Notes: generated by a model from the letters alone, not told the origin. Counted from the first letter of the stretch, positions 30,444 to 42,673 are shown. The stretch: 64,000 nt of DNA from Planococcus citri (GCF_950023065.1 NC_088678.1:16110580-16174579); one strand, 5' to 3'. Made by a program: numbers and translations.

Positions 30444-33019
30444 GGAGGCTCTTCATTATTAGATGATTTGTTGTTAATTTTAGCCAACACATCCTCAAGC
30501 TGCGGTGGATTTGGATCCGGAGTACCGGTTGAATGAATTGGAGGTTTGTACCCGGATGCCCCAGAGCTCGAAGATTTTGAATTATTGTTTGGGTTGGATT
30601 GGCCACCACTACTAGAATTGTCGAAATTATTCTTAGATTTGCGAAAACCACGATTTTTCTTCGGAGTTTCAGAATGGGAAATCGTATCCGGCTGAATCTC
30701 GTACGGACAATCGTTATATTCTTCAGTTTGGGTAAGTTCACCTAACTTTTTATCAAATAAACGATAGTCTCGACGTGCACGGTTGTTAAATTTTCCTTTT
30801 AGATCTTTTGGAAGACGTTCGTATACGGTTTCAATCAACATATGATCAGGAACGTCAGTTTCAGCCAAGATATGAAGCCATTTTCGAAGTTCTGCACAGA
30901 TTTTTTTCGACGAACTATGTTTTATTCGTAGACGCAAAAATGTTTTACGCGCTTCGGTATGTTGCTCACCATTCCAAAAGTGATCATAGAAAGATTTTCT
31001 TAATTCTTTATACGATTTAATTGGTTTGGTATTATCTTTCCAGAATCTTCCGTCAGTGGTTTGAATCGCAGCTCGAAAAAAAAGGATCCATTTTTTCTCA
31101 GTAGCGTCGTATTCATCCATGAACTCTTCGAACTCAAAGATGAAATCCACTACCTCGTACCGACGGCTATCATCGAAAATGACACCATTACTAATGATGT
31201 GTTTGGTTTTAACGTCTTTTTTACCTTTGCCAAACTTAATTTTTCGATTAAGTTTACGACGACGTTTAAAAGCATTACCTTCGCCTTCCTCAACGGAGTC
31301 AGAAGAATCTCCGTCATCGTCGTCGTCGTCATCGTCGGTAGATTCTGGAGTTTTTGAGCTCTTCTTCGGTGACTTTTTGCCACCATTCATACGAATTGAA
31401 CGGGCTGGTGTTTCCTCGGTATCTCCGTCTCCATCACCATTTGGACTAGCTCCACCGGACGATGTTGAAGGTATCGTAGTCGAGATTGTACTGGTAGAAC
31501 CTTGCTGTTGACGAGTCTCGTTTAATGCTATCGCCAATTGAGTGTAACCATCTCGAATTGTCTGAAGTTCTTGTAGTATGAACTCACGATCTTCGTGCAT
31601 AAACTGACGTGTATTATTAGACCATGTTTTTAATCTCATCAACTGATCACCAATACCCATCGTGCATAGCAAACCAGTATTATTGAGTTTAAAAGTTTGC
31701 TCGGCTTTTGAATTAGCAAGTTTGATTACGCGATCAGTTTCGTCTAACTCAGCGTCGAGTACCTCACGCCATTTATGATCCATTTGTTCCATATTCTTCT
31801 TAAGGAACTGTTGAACTTTACCGAAATGTGTGTTAATATCGTTTACGCTATCAACGTATATTTGGTTGACGTCACGGCGTGTTTTGGATAACGATTTTTC
31901 GAGTCTCTTAATTCGTTTACGGGCTCCATCATCTTGCATACGATAATGGATAGCGAGCCAATCAAGCAATTTGTTATAATTATCTTGAGTGACTATTTGC
32001 ACATGAGCAAGTTGGAGATCGATTGGAGGATCTTCCGTATCGAATGCTTCATCAGAATTAAGTGAATCAAAATCGAATTCGCTGACATTATCGTTATTGT
32101 CATGATTTTCGGCAGTAGGTACTCGTGCTTCCAGACTGACAGTGTTATTAGAACCACTGGTAGCACCATTTCCGCTAGCACCAGCTTGCGTTGAAAAAAT
32201 TGTGCTGGTACTATTTACCGTAATAGTTAGAGATACGGTCGCAGCACCAGTTGTACTTGAAGCAGTGGTTACCAAAGTTGTAGTCGGTACAGCAGCTATG
32301 GTGGTAGGCGGAGGAAAAAATATACTCGAGTATCGACGATGACGAGCAGCTGATGATGATGTAAAATGTAAATCAGAATTATCCCATGATAGAGATCGAG
32401 CGTTAAATAAGGGCATCGTCATATCGCGTCGAGTTGCATTGGGAATAGGTGAGATTTCAAAACGTTCAGCCGACGGAGCTGTTGATTGACGCACCGTCGA
32501 ACTAGCGACATTCTCCACGGACGTAACCGGTGAACCAATTACTGTTTCGGGTAAAACTTCAGGAATTAAGGACACTGTCGGTACACCCGTAGGCTGGAAT
32601 AATACCCTCGGTGTAACCTGAGTTGGTGGATCTGAGAATTGAACATTTGTCCCAGAAGTGGAGGCTTCCGGTGAACCGTCCATTATACCTCGTTCAATTA
32701 ATTCTTTTCGGATTTGCTCAAAATTACTTGGCAAATTACTGGTTAGAATTGGATCATCGGGAATTCTTAAATTCCTCATTTGCGCCAAATTACGAGTTAT
32801 TGCACGGTTTGGAGCACCTTGGGGGGCCGATTGCTCCCCTTGCACATCCGGACTATTATTTGGTGTTTGAGACATGAATACGCTATCTTCGGAGCAAAAG
32901 CTCGATAACGAATTTCTTCTTGAAGGATATGGCGAACTCGCGTTAGAATGTGATTTCAAATCACTATTTACTATGCAGGAATTATCCGAAACCGTTGAGC
33001 TGATTCGTAAATTGCTCAT
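30389..33019 (-). CDS. gag: Gag of element 1
   Basis: 876 aa from ATG 33019. Structural protein of the particle. Residues 1-330 are low-complexity, Ser/Thr/Pro-rich. 335-500 hold the lineage-specific helical segment, including KTRRDVNQIY near 379-388. 562-569 is a run of eight Asp, followed by a Lys/Arg-rich patch (585-602). About 610-775 is the capsid-like part, sharing KSYKELRKSF (669-678) and a W-plus-VYER pattern with the Gag of the second element (52100-52530). There is no CCHC zinc knuckle; the tail is Asn/Ser/Glu-rich. Translation passes into pol at a minus-1 slip 48 bases before the TAG at 30391-30389. The ORF is intact. Confidence 0.9.
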   Translation of the reverse strand: MSNLRISSTVSDNSCIVNSDLKSHSNASSPYPSRRNSLSSFCSEDSVFMSQTPNNSPDVQGEQSAPQGAPNRAITRNLAQMRNLRIPDDPILTSNLPSNFEQIRKELIERGIMDGSPEASTSGTNVQFSDPPTQVTPRVLFQPTGVPTVSLIPEVLPETVIGSPVTSVENVASSTVRQSTAPSAERFEISPIPNATRRDMTMPLFNARSLSWDNSDLHFTSSSAARHRRYSSIFFPPPTTIAAVPTTTLVTTASSTTGAATVSLTITVNSTSTIFSTQAGASGNGATSGSNNTVSLEARVPTAENHDNNDNVSEFDFDSLNSDEAFDTEDPPIDLQLAHVQIVTQDNYNKLLDWLAIHYRMQDDGARKRIKRLEKSLSKTRRDVNQIYVDSVNDINTHFGKVQQFLKKNMEQMDHKWREVLDAELDETDRVIKLANSKAEQTFKLNNTGLLCTMGIGDQLMRLKTWSNNTRQFMHEDREFILQELQTIRDGYTQLAIALNETRQQQGSTSTISTTIPSTSSGGASPNGDGDGDTEETPARSIRMNGGKKSPKKSSKTPESTDDDDDDDDGDSSDSVEEGEGNAFKRRRKLNRKIKFGKGKKDVKTKHIISNGVIFDDSRRYEVVDFIFEFEEFMDEYDATEKKWILFFRAAIQTTDGRFWKDNTKPIKSYKELRKSFYDHFWNGEQHTEARKTFLRLRIKHSSSKKICAELRKWLHILAETDVPDHMLIETVYERLPKDLKGKFNNRARRDYRLFDKKLGELTQTEEYNDCPYEIQPDTISHSETPKKNRGFRKSKNNFDNSSSGGQSNPNNNSKSSSSGASGYKPPIHSTGTPDPNPPQLEDVLAKINNKSSNNEEPPKNEEANSESSSEGESEG

Positions 33020-34473
33020 ACACTAAGTACGAAACACGTTTTTAATTTCTTCAATAAAACGAAACGAAAATTCAAAGGCACGAATAATAACGCGAAGCAC
33101 AATTAACACGATTCGAAAAAATAATTCTTTACTGTAACAGCATAACAGTAGGAACAAAACCACGAATAATTCAATCACGTATGACTTTAACGACGGCATA
33201 AGCACCATAAAGGATACGCGAACTTAACACAATGAAGTAAAAAATTATAATGATCCTTCTTGTTTAAATTTACAAGGTTTGCAGACGACACCAAGTACCG
33301 ATAAATGGAAGGGTTGTAGATTGGGCTTATCTCCCACTGCTCGGTCCGTAGGTCCGACTACAAGAAAATTTATATTTGCCAATTTTCGAATGTAATTATC
33401 GTTATCTTTTCGTTGCTGTTTGATAATCTGGCGTATAAAAAACCCTTGGGTTTTTCTAGCATTTAGTATTACAATAGGCCAGACACTTTTTAATTTATTC
33501 TTCCGATAAAAAATACAGCAACGCCAACGTTTAGGTAGGAACGTCAGTATTTTTAGTAACAGAATAATGGATTCTAGTTATTTGATTGATTTTGGTGCAC
33601 AAAATTTATCTCTGTAGAAATTTTCCCACAACAGTACCTATGATAGGTAGTCTGCATCAGATAACGGGGTTTTTTTTTACCACTTATTTTCAACCTACAA
33701 CGTACATAATTTTTGGCATGAATTATACACGAAAATTCGCGAAATAAAGAACTTTACAGATATTTGCACATTTAAAACAACGTCATAATCCCTTAGGACA
33801 GCTATACATTGGCCGATGCATACCCATACCCATGAAAATAGACACGTTCGCATAATAACTTGCTCAGTAAATATTTCACTAGGAAGAAATACCAATTATA
33901 GGTACAAAAAATCAATTCGTAAATTGAGCTAAATCACCTATAATAGGCTTCAAGATAAAATTTGTTTTAACTTTGCGTTCGTAAATCGCACTGTCTGGTG
34001 ATAGGATTTCTCCATATAAAACACAAAAAACACAATTGTACCTAGAATGTGTTAATACCTACTCGTATGTATAGGCGAACCTACCAGTGACTTGAGATGT
34101 TCTTCACAAAACTAGATACCCAAACACAAACACTTATGTGTGTCTAATTACTGTGGCTACTAATCGTATAATAGGCGCAATGACTATCAGTGACTACTTT
34201 TCGCTATGTAAAATAGAACACACTTAAAAAAAAAAGGTTGATCTGGTCTATCTGATCAGTACGTTTGATCTGCGTGAGCTGAATCAGTATCCTATTTGCT
34301 AATATGTGTTACATATAGCGCGAAAAATAGAGAACGCTTGCGAATGAGTGAAACATTCGACTTAGGCAAAACAAAGGAAAGAAAAAACAAAAAAAAACTA
34401 ACCGTAGCTCTTTAGGCGAGGCGTGATGTAAAATATAACGCACTTTTAGATCACTAGTATATCTAAAGGACGT
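33020..34473 (-). other. Leader of element 1 between primer site and gag
   Basis: 1.45 kb without a convincing ORF. It would hold the packaging region and the 5' splice donor used for the downstream genes; I cannot pick a donor with confidence. Confidence 0.6.
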
Positions 34474-34491
34474 TCCCGGGTTTCGGCACCA
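34474..34491 (-). other. Primer-binding site, tRNA-Phe
   Basis: On the minus strand, TGGTGCCGAAACCCGGGA begins after a 4-base spacer following the 5' LTR. It is the exact complement of the CCA-tailed 3' end of eukaryotic tRNA-Phe, as I recall that sequence. Confidence 0.85.
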
Positions 34492-34495
34492 AAAA

Positions 34496-35209
34496 TGACG
34501 TGCAAGAAAAAATAAATTAAATCTTTTGTCCTTAACAGACCTAATAGACAATCTCTCACACTCATTTAAAAACAACCCTTAGGTTGACTAAAGACAATCC
34601 CAAGGGAAGACCTAGCTATCTAGTAGCTTCGCGAATGTCTGGCGAATTACCGCCTCGCCATTCGCTTTTCGGTGAAATAAAAAAAACGGAAGTACTTTTT
34701 AAGCACTGGTAAATCCCATATATTTCAGGAATAAAACAAGACAATATATGAGTTAAAACAAAGGAACAAAAAGGCAAAAAATAAGGAACAAAAAGCAAAC
34801 AAAAATAGTTAACAATGAATGGGATTATCCCAGCGCTACCCTACCAGTCCTATACCCCTCGGTACCGGGCACGAAAGCATCCGAGAGACAGGAGCACCCT
34901 CACTCCATACCTACCCAAAAGGTGTAGGTACAAGGTCGGATTCCCTATTCCGTAGCTAGCGGATAGTTAACCCTATGAGCTAGGTACTTGCACTCGTAAG
35001 CGAAGTACATAGACTGAATTTTGACACGTAGAGCCATCGCGTCGTTAGCCATAATTATAGCTAACGAATCCCTACCTAACAACGTCCCTATACATGCCGT
35101 AGCGGATAGGTACGCGGTCTGTTAGGTAGGTGCACTGCTCTAAATTCTAAAAGAAGTTACTTTTCTTCCCCCTTAGAGGAAATAAAAGTTTACTTTTTCT
35201 CGCACTACA
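34496..35209 (-). repeat. 5' LTR of element 1
   Basis: 714-bp direct repeat of 15881-16594, with the TG/CA ends TGTAGTGCGAG and GCACGTCA in minus-strand reading. The position next to the primer-binding site and gag leader identifies it as the 5' LTR. Confidence 0.95.
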
Positions 35210-36259
35210 AAATCCTTTTTTGAAAAATTTGCGCATTTCTATGGGATTTACTCGTGAATGTGGAATAGTGTATTTTGGTCTAAAATGAGCTGAATTGGAA
35301 AGTCTCAGGTAGTGAGAGAACCCTCAGGTATGGTGGCTTGTCTGCCTACTTGAGATTGTTTTCGAACTAACGAAAGAAGACTTTCATTTATGGTGGCCTG
35401 CCCGCCTATCTGAGGTCCTATTTCACTGAAGGCTCGAAAATTCAGTCTCATCAAAATTAGCTAAGGTCAACCAAAAAATATTCCAACTAAAAATTGTTAC
35501 TTTTCATAGATTCTTGTGAAAATCATTTTATCCACAGAGAAACAGGGCACTCTCCCTGGCTGACCTGAAGTAATGGTCTATCTCTTAATGTGGATAATTT
35601 ATATTTGCAAAAGTCTATGCTTAAATAACAATCGAAGTTGAGATATTTTAATTGAATTTTTTTTTGGTATAGTCTGCAATAAGATTGCCCCTCAGGAAAA
35701 TCATTTTACTCACAGAGAAACAGGGCACTCTCCCTGGCTGACCTGAAGTAATGGTCTATCTCTTAATGTGAGCACTTTATTATCCTGAGAGTCATTGATT
35801 TTTTCCTCAACGAAAAAATTGGCAAATTGCACACAAACACCAGAAAATCTTAATTAAAATAAATGGTGACCTCGAGTTAAGAAATTGAAATTTTTTCAAA
35901 GTCCACTTCACACATAGGTCTCCTAGAAATGAACAAATAAAAATCCTCAGTTTGTGAACAAAAAATTCACAAACTGTAGGAGCTAAATTATTTTTTTTTT
36001 GAAACTAAAAAATACCCAAGTGAAAATGATACACGTAAAGTTGAACTAATTGGGTCTAGTTTTCGAAACTGAGTTGGAAGTCTTGAGCTTAGCCAGGAAA
36101 GTCAGTTTCAACAACGTACCAGACACCTTTCGAGGAAAGTGTGGTTACGTTGGAAAGTTGGATTCTCTAAGTATCAATTTTGCAGTCATTTTTCATGAAG
36201 GTATAATTCCAAATTTATTAGTAGAACCTTTCGATTTTTCTTTTCTATTCAAAATTTAA
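35210..36259. repeat. Degenerate dispersed repeats, no gene
   Basis: A block of about 70 bp is duplicated at 35519-35590 and 35697-35769 (core CAGAGAAACAGGGCACTCTC). The segments near 35270 and 36050 resemble each other and 15190, which suggests degenerate repeat units of about 780 bp. No coding region is supported. Confidence 0.6.
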
Positions 36260-38706
36260 TTTTTTTTCGAAATTGTGAACACCTTGTAAAAAATTAAAAT
36301 TCATGAATCTGGACAGAAAAATGTCAATTAAATCAGCCTGATTGTTACGGGTCAAGAAATGTCTAATACCGGCTAGACAAAATTTTCTGACTCAGGACAG
36401 TTGGCCTGATACAACATTCCAAAAATGGTTAAGTTGTAATTTTTGAGATTTTCTTAAAGTTCCAAATTTGTGATTTAATCTCATTGGGTGGGCAACATTT
36501 TTGGCCAAGTCCAAAAATTCGCAACTCATACACATGTATGAGTGACGAATTCGAGGATACAAAATTTATGAGTGATTTTTTTTGTTTTACAAAAATAGCT
36601 TTAAATAAGGCCTACCTGTGCTTTCATAAATCTTGTAAAATTATGCTAGAGCCTGAAAAATACAACACAAGGGAAGCTCGAACTTTCTCAAAGATTTCGG
36701 ATATCTGGTTGAAAGATGTGGTTCCTATTTGTGTATTTTTCAGAGTCTGACATAACAAATAATTACGAGACTATGAAGGTACAGGTACATAAAAATGCTT
36801 AGAATTGATCTAAAATCATGAAAAATTCTAAGTCCAAAAAATCCAAAATTTAAAAATCATCACTCTTAACCCTCTCAAAATTATTGTTCTAAATTTAATC
36901 CCCATTGTAATGGTTTGCGCCAAACATATTTTTCATCTCACATACATAAATTATATAAGGGCCTGAGATTTGACACAAGGGAAGCTCGAACTTTCTCGAA
37001 GATTTCGGATATCTGGTTGAAAGATGTGATTCCCATTTGTGTGACTCTCAGGTACCACATAATAAATAAATGTGAGCCAGATGAACAATATGTTAAGTAT
37101 AAGTAAATCGATTAGGTTAAGAAAAATTATTTGCCAAAGACACTCACTCTCTGATATTTGTCAGGGATTGAGGGGCAAATAATTCCAGTTTGTTGATTTG
37201 TGATATCACTGTGAAAAAATATTAGTTGAAAAATTATTTTCAAGTATTTTTTTTTAAGACAAAATCTTAATTAAAATTCGAAAAGGTGACTAATTAGGTG
37301 GAAATTCACTCCGGAGTTCATTTTAACACTGCAGAATGAGATCTATGAGTGAATAAGATACCTAATTATTTCGATTTCACGACCATAAAATTCACAGTGA
37401 CAAAAATCACGAATCAATAAACTCCCAAATTTCCCAATTTAGGAACAATGATGTGTTTTTCTAAAGTGGCATGAGTACTAATTTGATAAATTCAGAGAAT
37501 TGAAAATCAAAAAAGAAACGTCATGAATTTCATTTGTGATTGATCTTCTCTGAATAATCAATGAGTACAAACAGCCAATATTCCTGAAAAGAGAAACACA
37601 CCATAAGCCCAAATAATGTTGTCTCATAAGTCAAAAATATAGTGTACTGTTTTTTCGTCATCGTGTGTATAAAAACCAGATTCTTCTTGAGAAAAAATTC
37701 AAGTTGGCAAGTGAGATTTAAGAGCCTCATTTACGACACATTTTTTCTCATTATTTTATCCGGAAAATTGCACACTGCCTCAGAAAAATAAGTACACTAT
37801 AACCACTCAAAATTTTATCCCTTTATTCATAATTTAAATTTCGGAAAATTCCCATAATATTTAAAAATACTGTGGTATGGTTTAAGTCGCAAATACGCCA
37901 GCCTTTGTAAAAAACTCCCAAATTTCCCAATTTAGGAACAATGATGTGTTTTTCTAAGGTGGCATGAGTACTAATTTGATAAATTCAGAGAATTGAAAAT
38001 CAAAAAAGAAACGTCATGAATTTCATTTGTGATAAATCTTCTCTGAATAATCAATGAGTACAAACAGCCAATATTCCTGAAAAGAGAAACACACCATAAG
38101 CCCAAATAATGTTGTCTCATAAGTCAAAAATATAGTGTACTGTTTTTTCGTCATCGTGTGTATAAAAACCAGATTCTTCTTGAGAAAAAATTCAAGTTGG
38201 CAAGTGAGATTTAAGAGCCTCATTTACGACACATTTTTTCTCATTATTTTATCCGGAAAATTGCACACTGCCTCAGAAAAATAAGTACACTATAACCACT
38301 CAAAATTTTATCCCTTTATTCAAAATTTAAATTTCGGAAAATTCCCATAATATTTAAAAATACTGTGGTATGGTTTAAGTCGCGAATACGCCAGCCTTTG
38401 TAAATAAAACAAGATGTTTTATTATACAGTACCTACTTGAAAACCCGTAGGAAGATAGGTATACCACAGTACACTGTTTTCACCCTTGTTTAAATAAATC
38501 ACATGTATCTAAATCTCACTTTCTAAATCTTTCAGCTCGCTAAATTATAACCTACAAAATTCTACCATCTCTAAAAACCGGTTAGCTAGGTCCATATAAG
38601 ATGCTTGATATACTGTGTGTTGTGCCTCTCTCTCGTCTCTCTCTCACCCCAGTAGAAAGGGACAGTGTAAATTAACCATCACACACACACACACACACAC
38701 ACACAC
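36260..38706. repeat. Left arm of a large inverted repeat
   Basis: The arm pairs, with many small differences, with 46690-48960 read in reverse. Anchor pairs: 36310-36460 with 48650-48920; 36600-36780 with 48330-48510; 36960-37060 with 48040-48140; 37140-37240 with 47880-47970; 38567-38600 with 46788-46822. It contains two direct copies of the ACACAAGGGAAG-type repeat. No gene is supported. Confidence 0.75.
37422..38400. repeat. Tandem duplication of about 490 bp
   Basis: The segments 37422-37911 and 37912-38400 are nearly identical direct copies, so the short ORF on the minus strand at 37530-37730 reappears at 38023-38223 and is not a gene. A related pair of shorter units occurs inverted at 47040-47480. 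Confidence 0.85.
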
Positions 38707-38708
38707 AT
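38680..38708. repeat. (CA)n microsatellite
   Basis: Uninterrupted CA dinucleotides at the left boundary of the first 4-kb unit. Confidence 0.95.
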
Positions 38709-40519
38709 CATTACCGACGAACTCTACCAAGATGGGACCCTAATTTCTCACATGCGTTGTTCGGACCCCTATTTTTTTTAAATATTGAAGGATGGTATAG
38801 GTTTATGTACATCTTTTCAATACCTTTAAAATTGGTTCTAAAAATAGAACGGGATGGTTGTTGTAAATTTCCTTCAACTCTATTTCTTAAAAGTACGCAT
38901 TTCACGTGCGATGACGGGACCCTAAGTGTAAGTTATATACACCTTTGTTTCAAACTTCACAGTACATGATCGGACTTCTATGTGAATGCAAGTATGAAAT
39001 TTTGTATACGTTGTTGGGACATTATACACAAATAGTTATGAATTTTCGCATACGTTCTTCGGACCTAATTTGCAATGTTGCCACCTATCTTAGTCACACA
39101 AACAGAGTGTCTTATGAGCGATGCTCGGACCTATGAATACAAGTTACATTCATCAAATTTCTAACATTATGATCCAAGATTGGACTTCCATGTGTATGTA
39201 AGTATGAAATTTTATATACGTTGGTTGGATTTGTATAATGACTTCCATGTGTTTTTAATTTTTTTTTGTTCCAACATTTTGATGTATTGCACCTTTGAAG
39301 ACATTGGCCTACTTTTAAAATTTTTTGGAGTCCATTTAATCAGGTTTTTTATTTTGATTTGGAATAAAATAACATTTGCATATAATGTAGCAGTTGTTCA
39401 GCGACCTTTGCGAAAATTCTAGTGTTTTTCCCGAACCATATTGAGCTTTTGAATGCGATAACCTACTTTTGAATTTATGCAGGTCAATTTTTATCAAACT
39501 TTCGCATTTATACAACAAGGGAACGCTAATGGCAGATGTGAAAAGGTTTTCTGACAACTTTTGCGAATATTTTAATTTTTTTAGATTCACTTTGGTGCAT
39601 CGATCTTTTGAATATGAGCTTTACACGTATGTGAATAAGCATTTACATCTCAAATTAAATGCGCAAGCACGATTTAAAGGGGTCTGAAAAATTTAAATCA
39701 CTCGCAAAGGTCGTCGAATTACCTTTACACACCTGCCAGAGCGTTTCTATCTCAATTCAAATGCAGAAGTCTGATTAAAAAATTACAATGGTTGGTCAAA
39801 GGCAGAAAAAAAATACAAACTCCTACAAAATTACTCGAATAACCAGAGATGGGACGATTCGAATCGCGGATCAATTTTGAATCGCATTCAGAATTAATTG
39901 AAATTTTACTGGAACTGGAAGTCGGAAGACCAAAGTTTACTCTGTACTCCACTATCAACAAGCTGTAAAATCCCCTGCAGATGGGTTCAAGTCAATTTGG
40001 AGCCTCCTGCCACTTTTTGAAAATTTTTAGAACTTTCTGCATAATCTGCAAACTAATTTCAGAACGCTATGAAGCTGACTGTAGGTGGTTTCAAGTCGTT
40101 TTGAAGCTTGCAGCTACTTTTTGGACCTTCATGGCTGACAGAGACAAAACTATGGATGATAATGGGGAGGTGGACCCTCCCCAAATAGTCAAATCTTGGA
40201 AACATATCGGTAAATTTGTCGAATTTGCTAAAACTCAACGAAGTAGATAAATTTTGAACATTTTTAGTCTTGCTAAAGGGATTTACATATTTGCCGACTT
40301 TTTTGGAACTTGAATGGCACATTTTTGGCTCAGGATCAGGCCTGCCTGTTTTTGTTTTTTCAAATCAAACTTTTTAAAAATCTATCATTCAAACTTCAAA
40401 AATGTTCAAATTCAAAAATAAACTCCTCACATACCCTACTAAAAAAAAATTTCTACTTGCTTTTGCCCTCACTTTTTCCGAAAAGAAATCGATTTTATCA
40501 GTTTAACTTTGGAAATATA

Positions 40520-40669
40520 TTTTTTAGTCGTAGTAAAATTTTCTAACGCTTTGATTTGATTTTAATTAGCTGTGTTGCTTCGATTTCGGAAATTGCTTTC
40601 TGAAATCGAAGCAACACAGCTAATTAAAATCAAATCAAAGCGTTAGAAAATTTTACTACGACTAAAAAA
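40520..40669. repeat. Perfect 68-bp inverted repeat with 14-base loop
   Basis: Arms 40520-40587 and 40602-40669 are exact reverse complements by my reading; the loop is 14 bases. Transcribed, it would form a 68-bp hairpin able to feed small-RNA pathways. The copy in the second unit (44131-44279) has a few mismatches. Confidence 0.9.
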
Positions 40670-42632
40670 ATTTGATAATTCCTGGAGCCTCCAGTAGATT
40701 TTTGAAACTCGAAATCTCCCCAAAATTTCATTGAATGGAGATAGAAAGCCGAAATTTACTTTGCACCGACTTTAGGTGGGTTCAAGTCATTTTCGAGCCC
40801 CCAGTGAATTTTTTTAAATTACTGGAGTCTCCACCAGATTTTTAAAACTTGAACTTCCACGAAATTTCATCAAATGGAGTTAGAAAGCCGAACTTCATTC
40901 CGCAAACTAATTCCAGGTAGCTACGAAACCAACTGCAGGTAAATTTCAAGTAGTTTTGTAGCCTCCAGTGACTTTTTGAAAATTACTGAAGCCTCCAGTA
41001 AATGTTTGAAACTTGAAAATTTCCACAAAATCACATCGAATGTAGATGGAAAGTCGAAGGGTTCAAGTGATTTTGGAGCCTTCAGCGACTTTTTTAAAAT
41101 TTCTCGAGTCTCCAGCACATTTTTAAAACTTGAAATTTTCACATATCTAATTGTATCAAATGTTTTCACATACTTTTATCAAATGGTGTTTGATAGCCGA
41201 AATTTTCAATACGATATAAAGTGGACTGCAGTGGTTTCAAGTGGTTTAAAAGCTATCAGCTACTTTTTGAAAATTTCAATTTTCCAAAAAACGCCATAAA
41301 ACCTGTTCAAATAATCTGAAGCTTGCTTGTACGCGAGTAGTTGCTTGTTAATAACCTTGACCGATAAAGTGCTTAGGTACGCGTTATTTTTTTTTAAATC
41401 GGCATCGCGTATCCTGAATAAAACGTATTTTTGTGAACCAATTTATTCGATTTATTACTTCTTTGAAAATTTAAAAAATTCACTCTTCCTCTTTGGTTTG
41501 AGGTAAGAAGATACAATTCAGTTGACATCCTATTTCTGGCATTTCTCCAAAGTAGATCGCTGGTAGTTTCAATCCATTTTGGAGCCTTCTGCGCCTTTTT
41601 GAAAACTTGAGTTCTTTAAAAAATCCCACAAAATCTGCCTGAATTGATAGTGCGTACTGCGCAGAGTGAATTTCGGCTTTCCAACTCCATTTCATGAAAT
41701 TTTGTTGAAATTTCAAGTTTCGAAAATCTTTTGGAAGATACAGTAATTTCTAAAAAGTCGCTGGAAGTTCCAAACGATCGCGATCTGAAAAATCCACCCG
41801 CAGTCGGCCTCGTGGCGTATTGAAATTAGTTTGCAAGATGAAGTTTGGTTGTGATGAAATTTCATGGAAGTTCATTAGTTCAAGTTTCAAAAATCTGCTG
41901 TTGGCTCCAGAACTAGTCAAAACTGTTTGAAACATTTTCCAATCGATTTGGTAGGTCGAAAATAGGGTATATCCTAAATTTCAGTTTTCTACATCAATTT
42001 GATTTTCCCACTCATTTGTGGCCTAAATTCGATTTTCAAAAATTCATCAAAAATCGAAAAAGGCACGAGCACTTGAAATTTTTGACATGTGTTAAAATTG
42101 AAAAGCTGCGGGCCCCCCAACTATTAGGCAGCTTCAACTTTTGGAAATTGCTTTCGACAGTCTGGACAGTTATGATAACTTACAACGAATCAATTTTGAA
42201 AAATGTTGTCCGTAGGATTTTGAAAAATTTGATAGAGCTGCTTTGCATTTGAAAATTGTTTTTCCTTCTCGTAATATAATTTCTGTGATTTTTGAGTGAA
42301 ATTATTTTCAAAATGTGTGTTCAATAGGTATACGTAGTGACGGTGTCTGGACTTGGTTATAACATGTTGTGTGTTTGCCGTTGATTTCAGCGGCAACGTT
42401 GCAATACGAGTCCGAACATGGTATGCAGGATTAGACAAAAATAAGGTCCGAACAACATATAAGTAAATTCATATTACTTACACCCGCTGCAGTGGTTCCA
42501 TGTGTATATCAAGTTGGGTGTATCAGCTAAAAAAACATCATGTGTTCTATACGTTCCGAGGACTTTTTACATGAACCACTTTTGATAATTTTGCCATGGC
42601 TAAAATTACTCGTAGATCACGAAAAAATGGTT

Positions 42633-42673
42633 AAAACGTTGTTCGGACCTACCTAAAGTCCGAACAACGTTTT
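42633..42673. repeat. Palindromic GTTGTTCGGAC motif
   Basis: AAAACGTTGTTCGGAC, 9-base spacer, GTCCGAACAACGTTTT: a perfect 16-bp inverted repeat of the recurring subterminal motif. Confidence 0.85.

Larger units (their letters stand above)
15881..35209 (-). mobile_element. Element 1: complete 19.3-kb Ty3/gypsy-type LTR retrotransposon
   Basis: Identical-length LTRs (714 bp) bound a minus-strand unit in this order: 5' LTR, tRNA-Phe primer site, leader, gag, pol, splice-unit array, accessory gene A, two small ORFs, accessory gene B, polypurine tract, 3' LTR. The LTRs differ at one position by my reading (A at 16387, G at 35002), so the insertion is recent. The size is far above the usual 5-10 kb of the superfamily because of about 8 kb between pol and the 3' LTR. 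The flanks are AAAAA on the left and AAATC on the right, so a clean target duplication is not visible. No env-like protein with a signal peptide and membrane anchor was found. Confidence 0.93.

Noticed and set aside
16001..34798. Identical 60-codon minus-strand ORFs at 16001-16183 and 34616-34798
   Set aside because: They are the same LTR sequence present twice, not a conserved gene.
15876..35214. Target-site duplication of element 1
   Set aside because: Flanks are AAAAA and AAATC; only three bases agree, so I do not claim a duplication.
35519..35769. Regular short repeats as a CRISPR-like array
   Set aside because: Only two copies, unequal spacing and eukaryotic context.
37530..38223. Two near-identical 66-codon ORFs
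   Set aside because: Produced by the 490-bp tandem duplication; hydrophobic but without family features.
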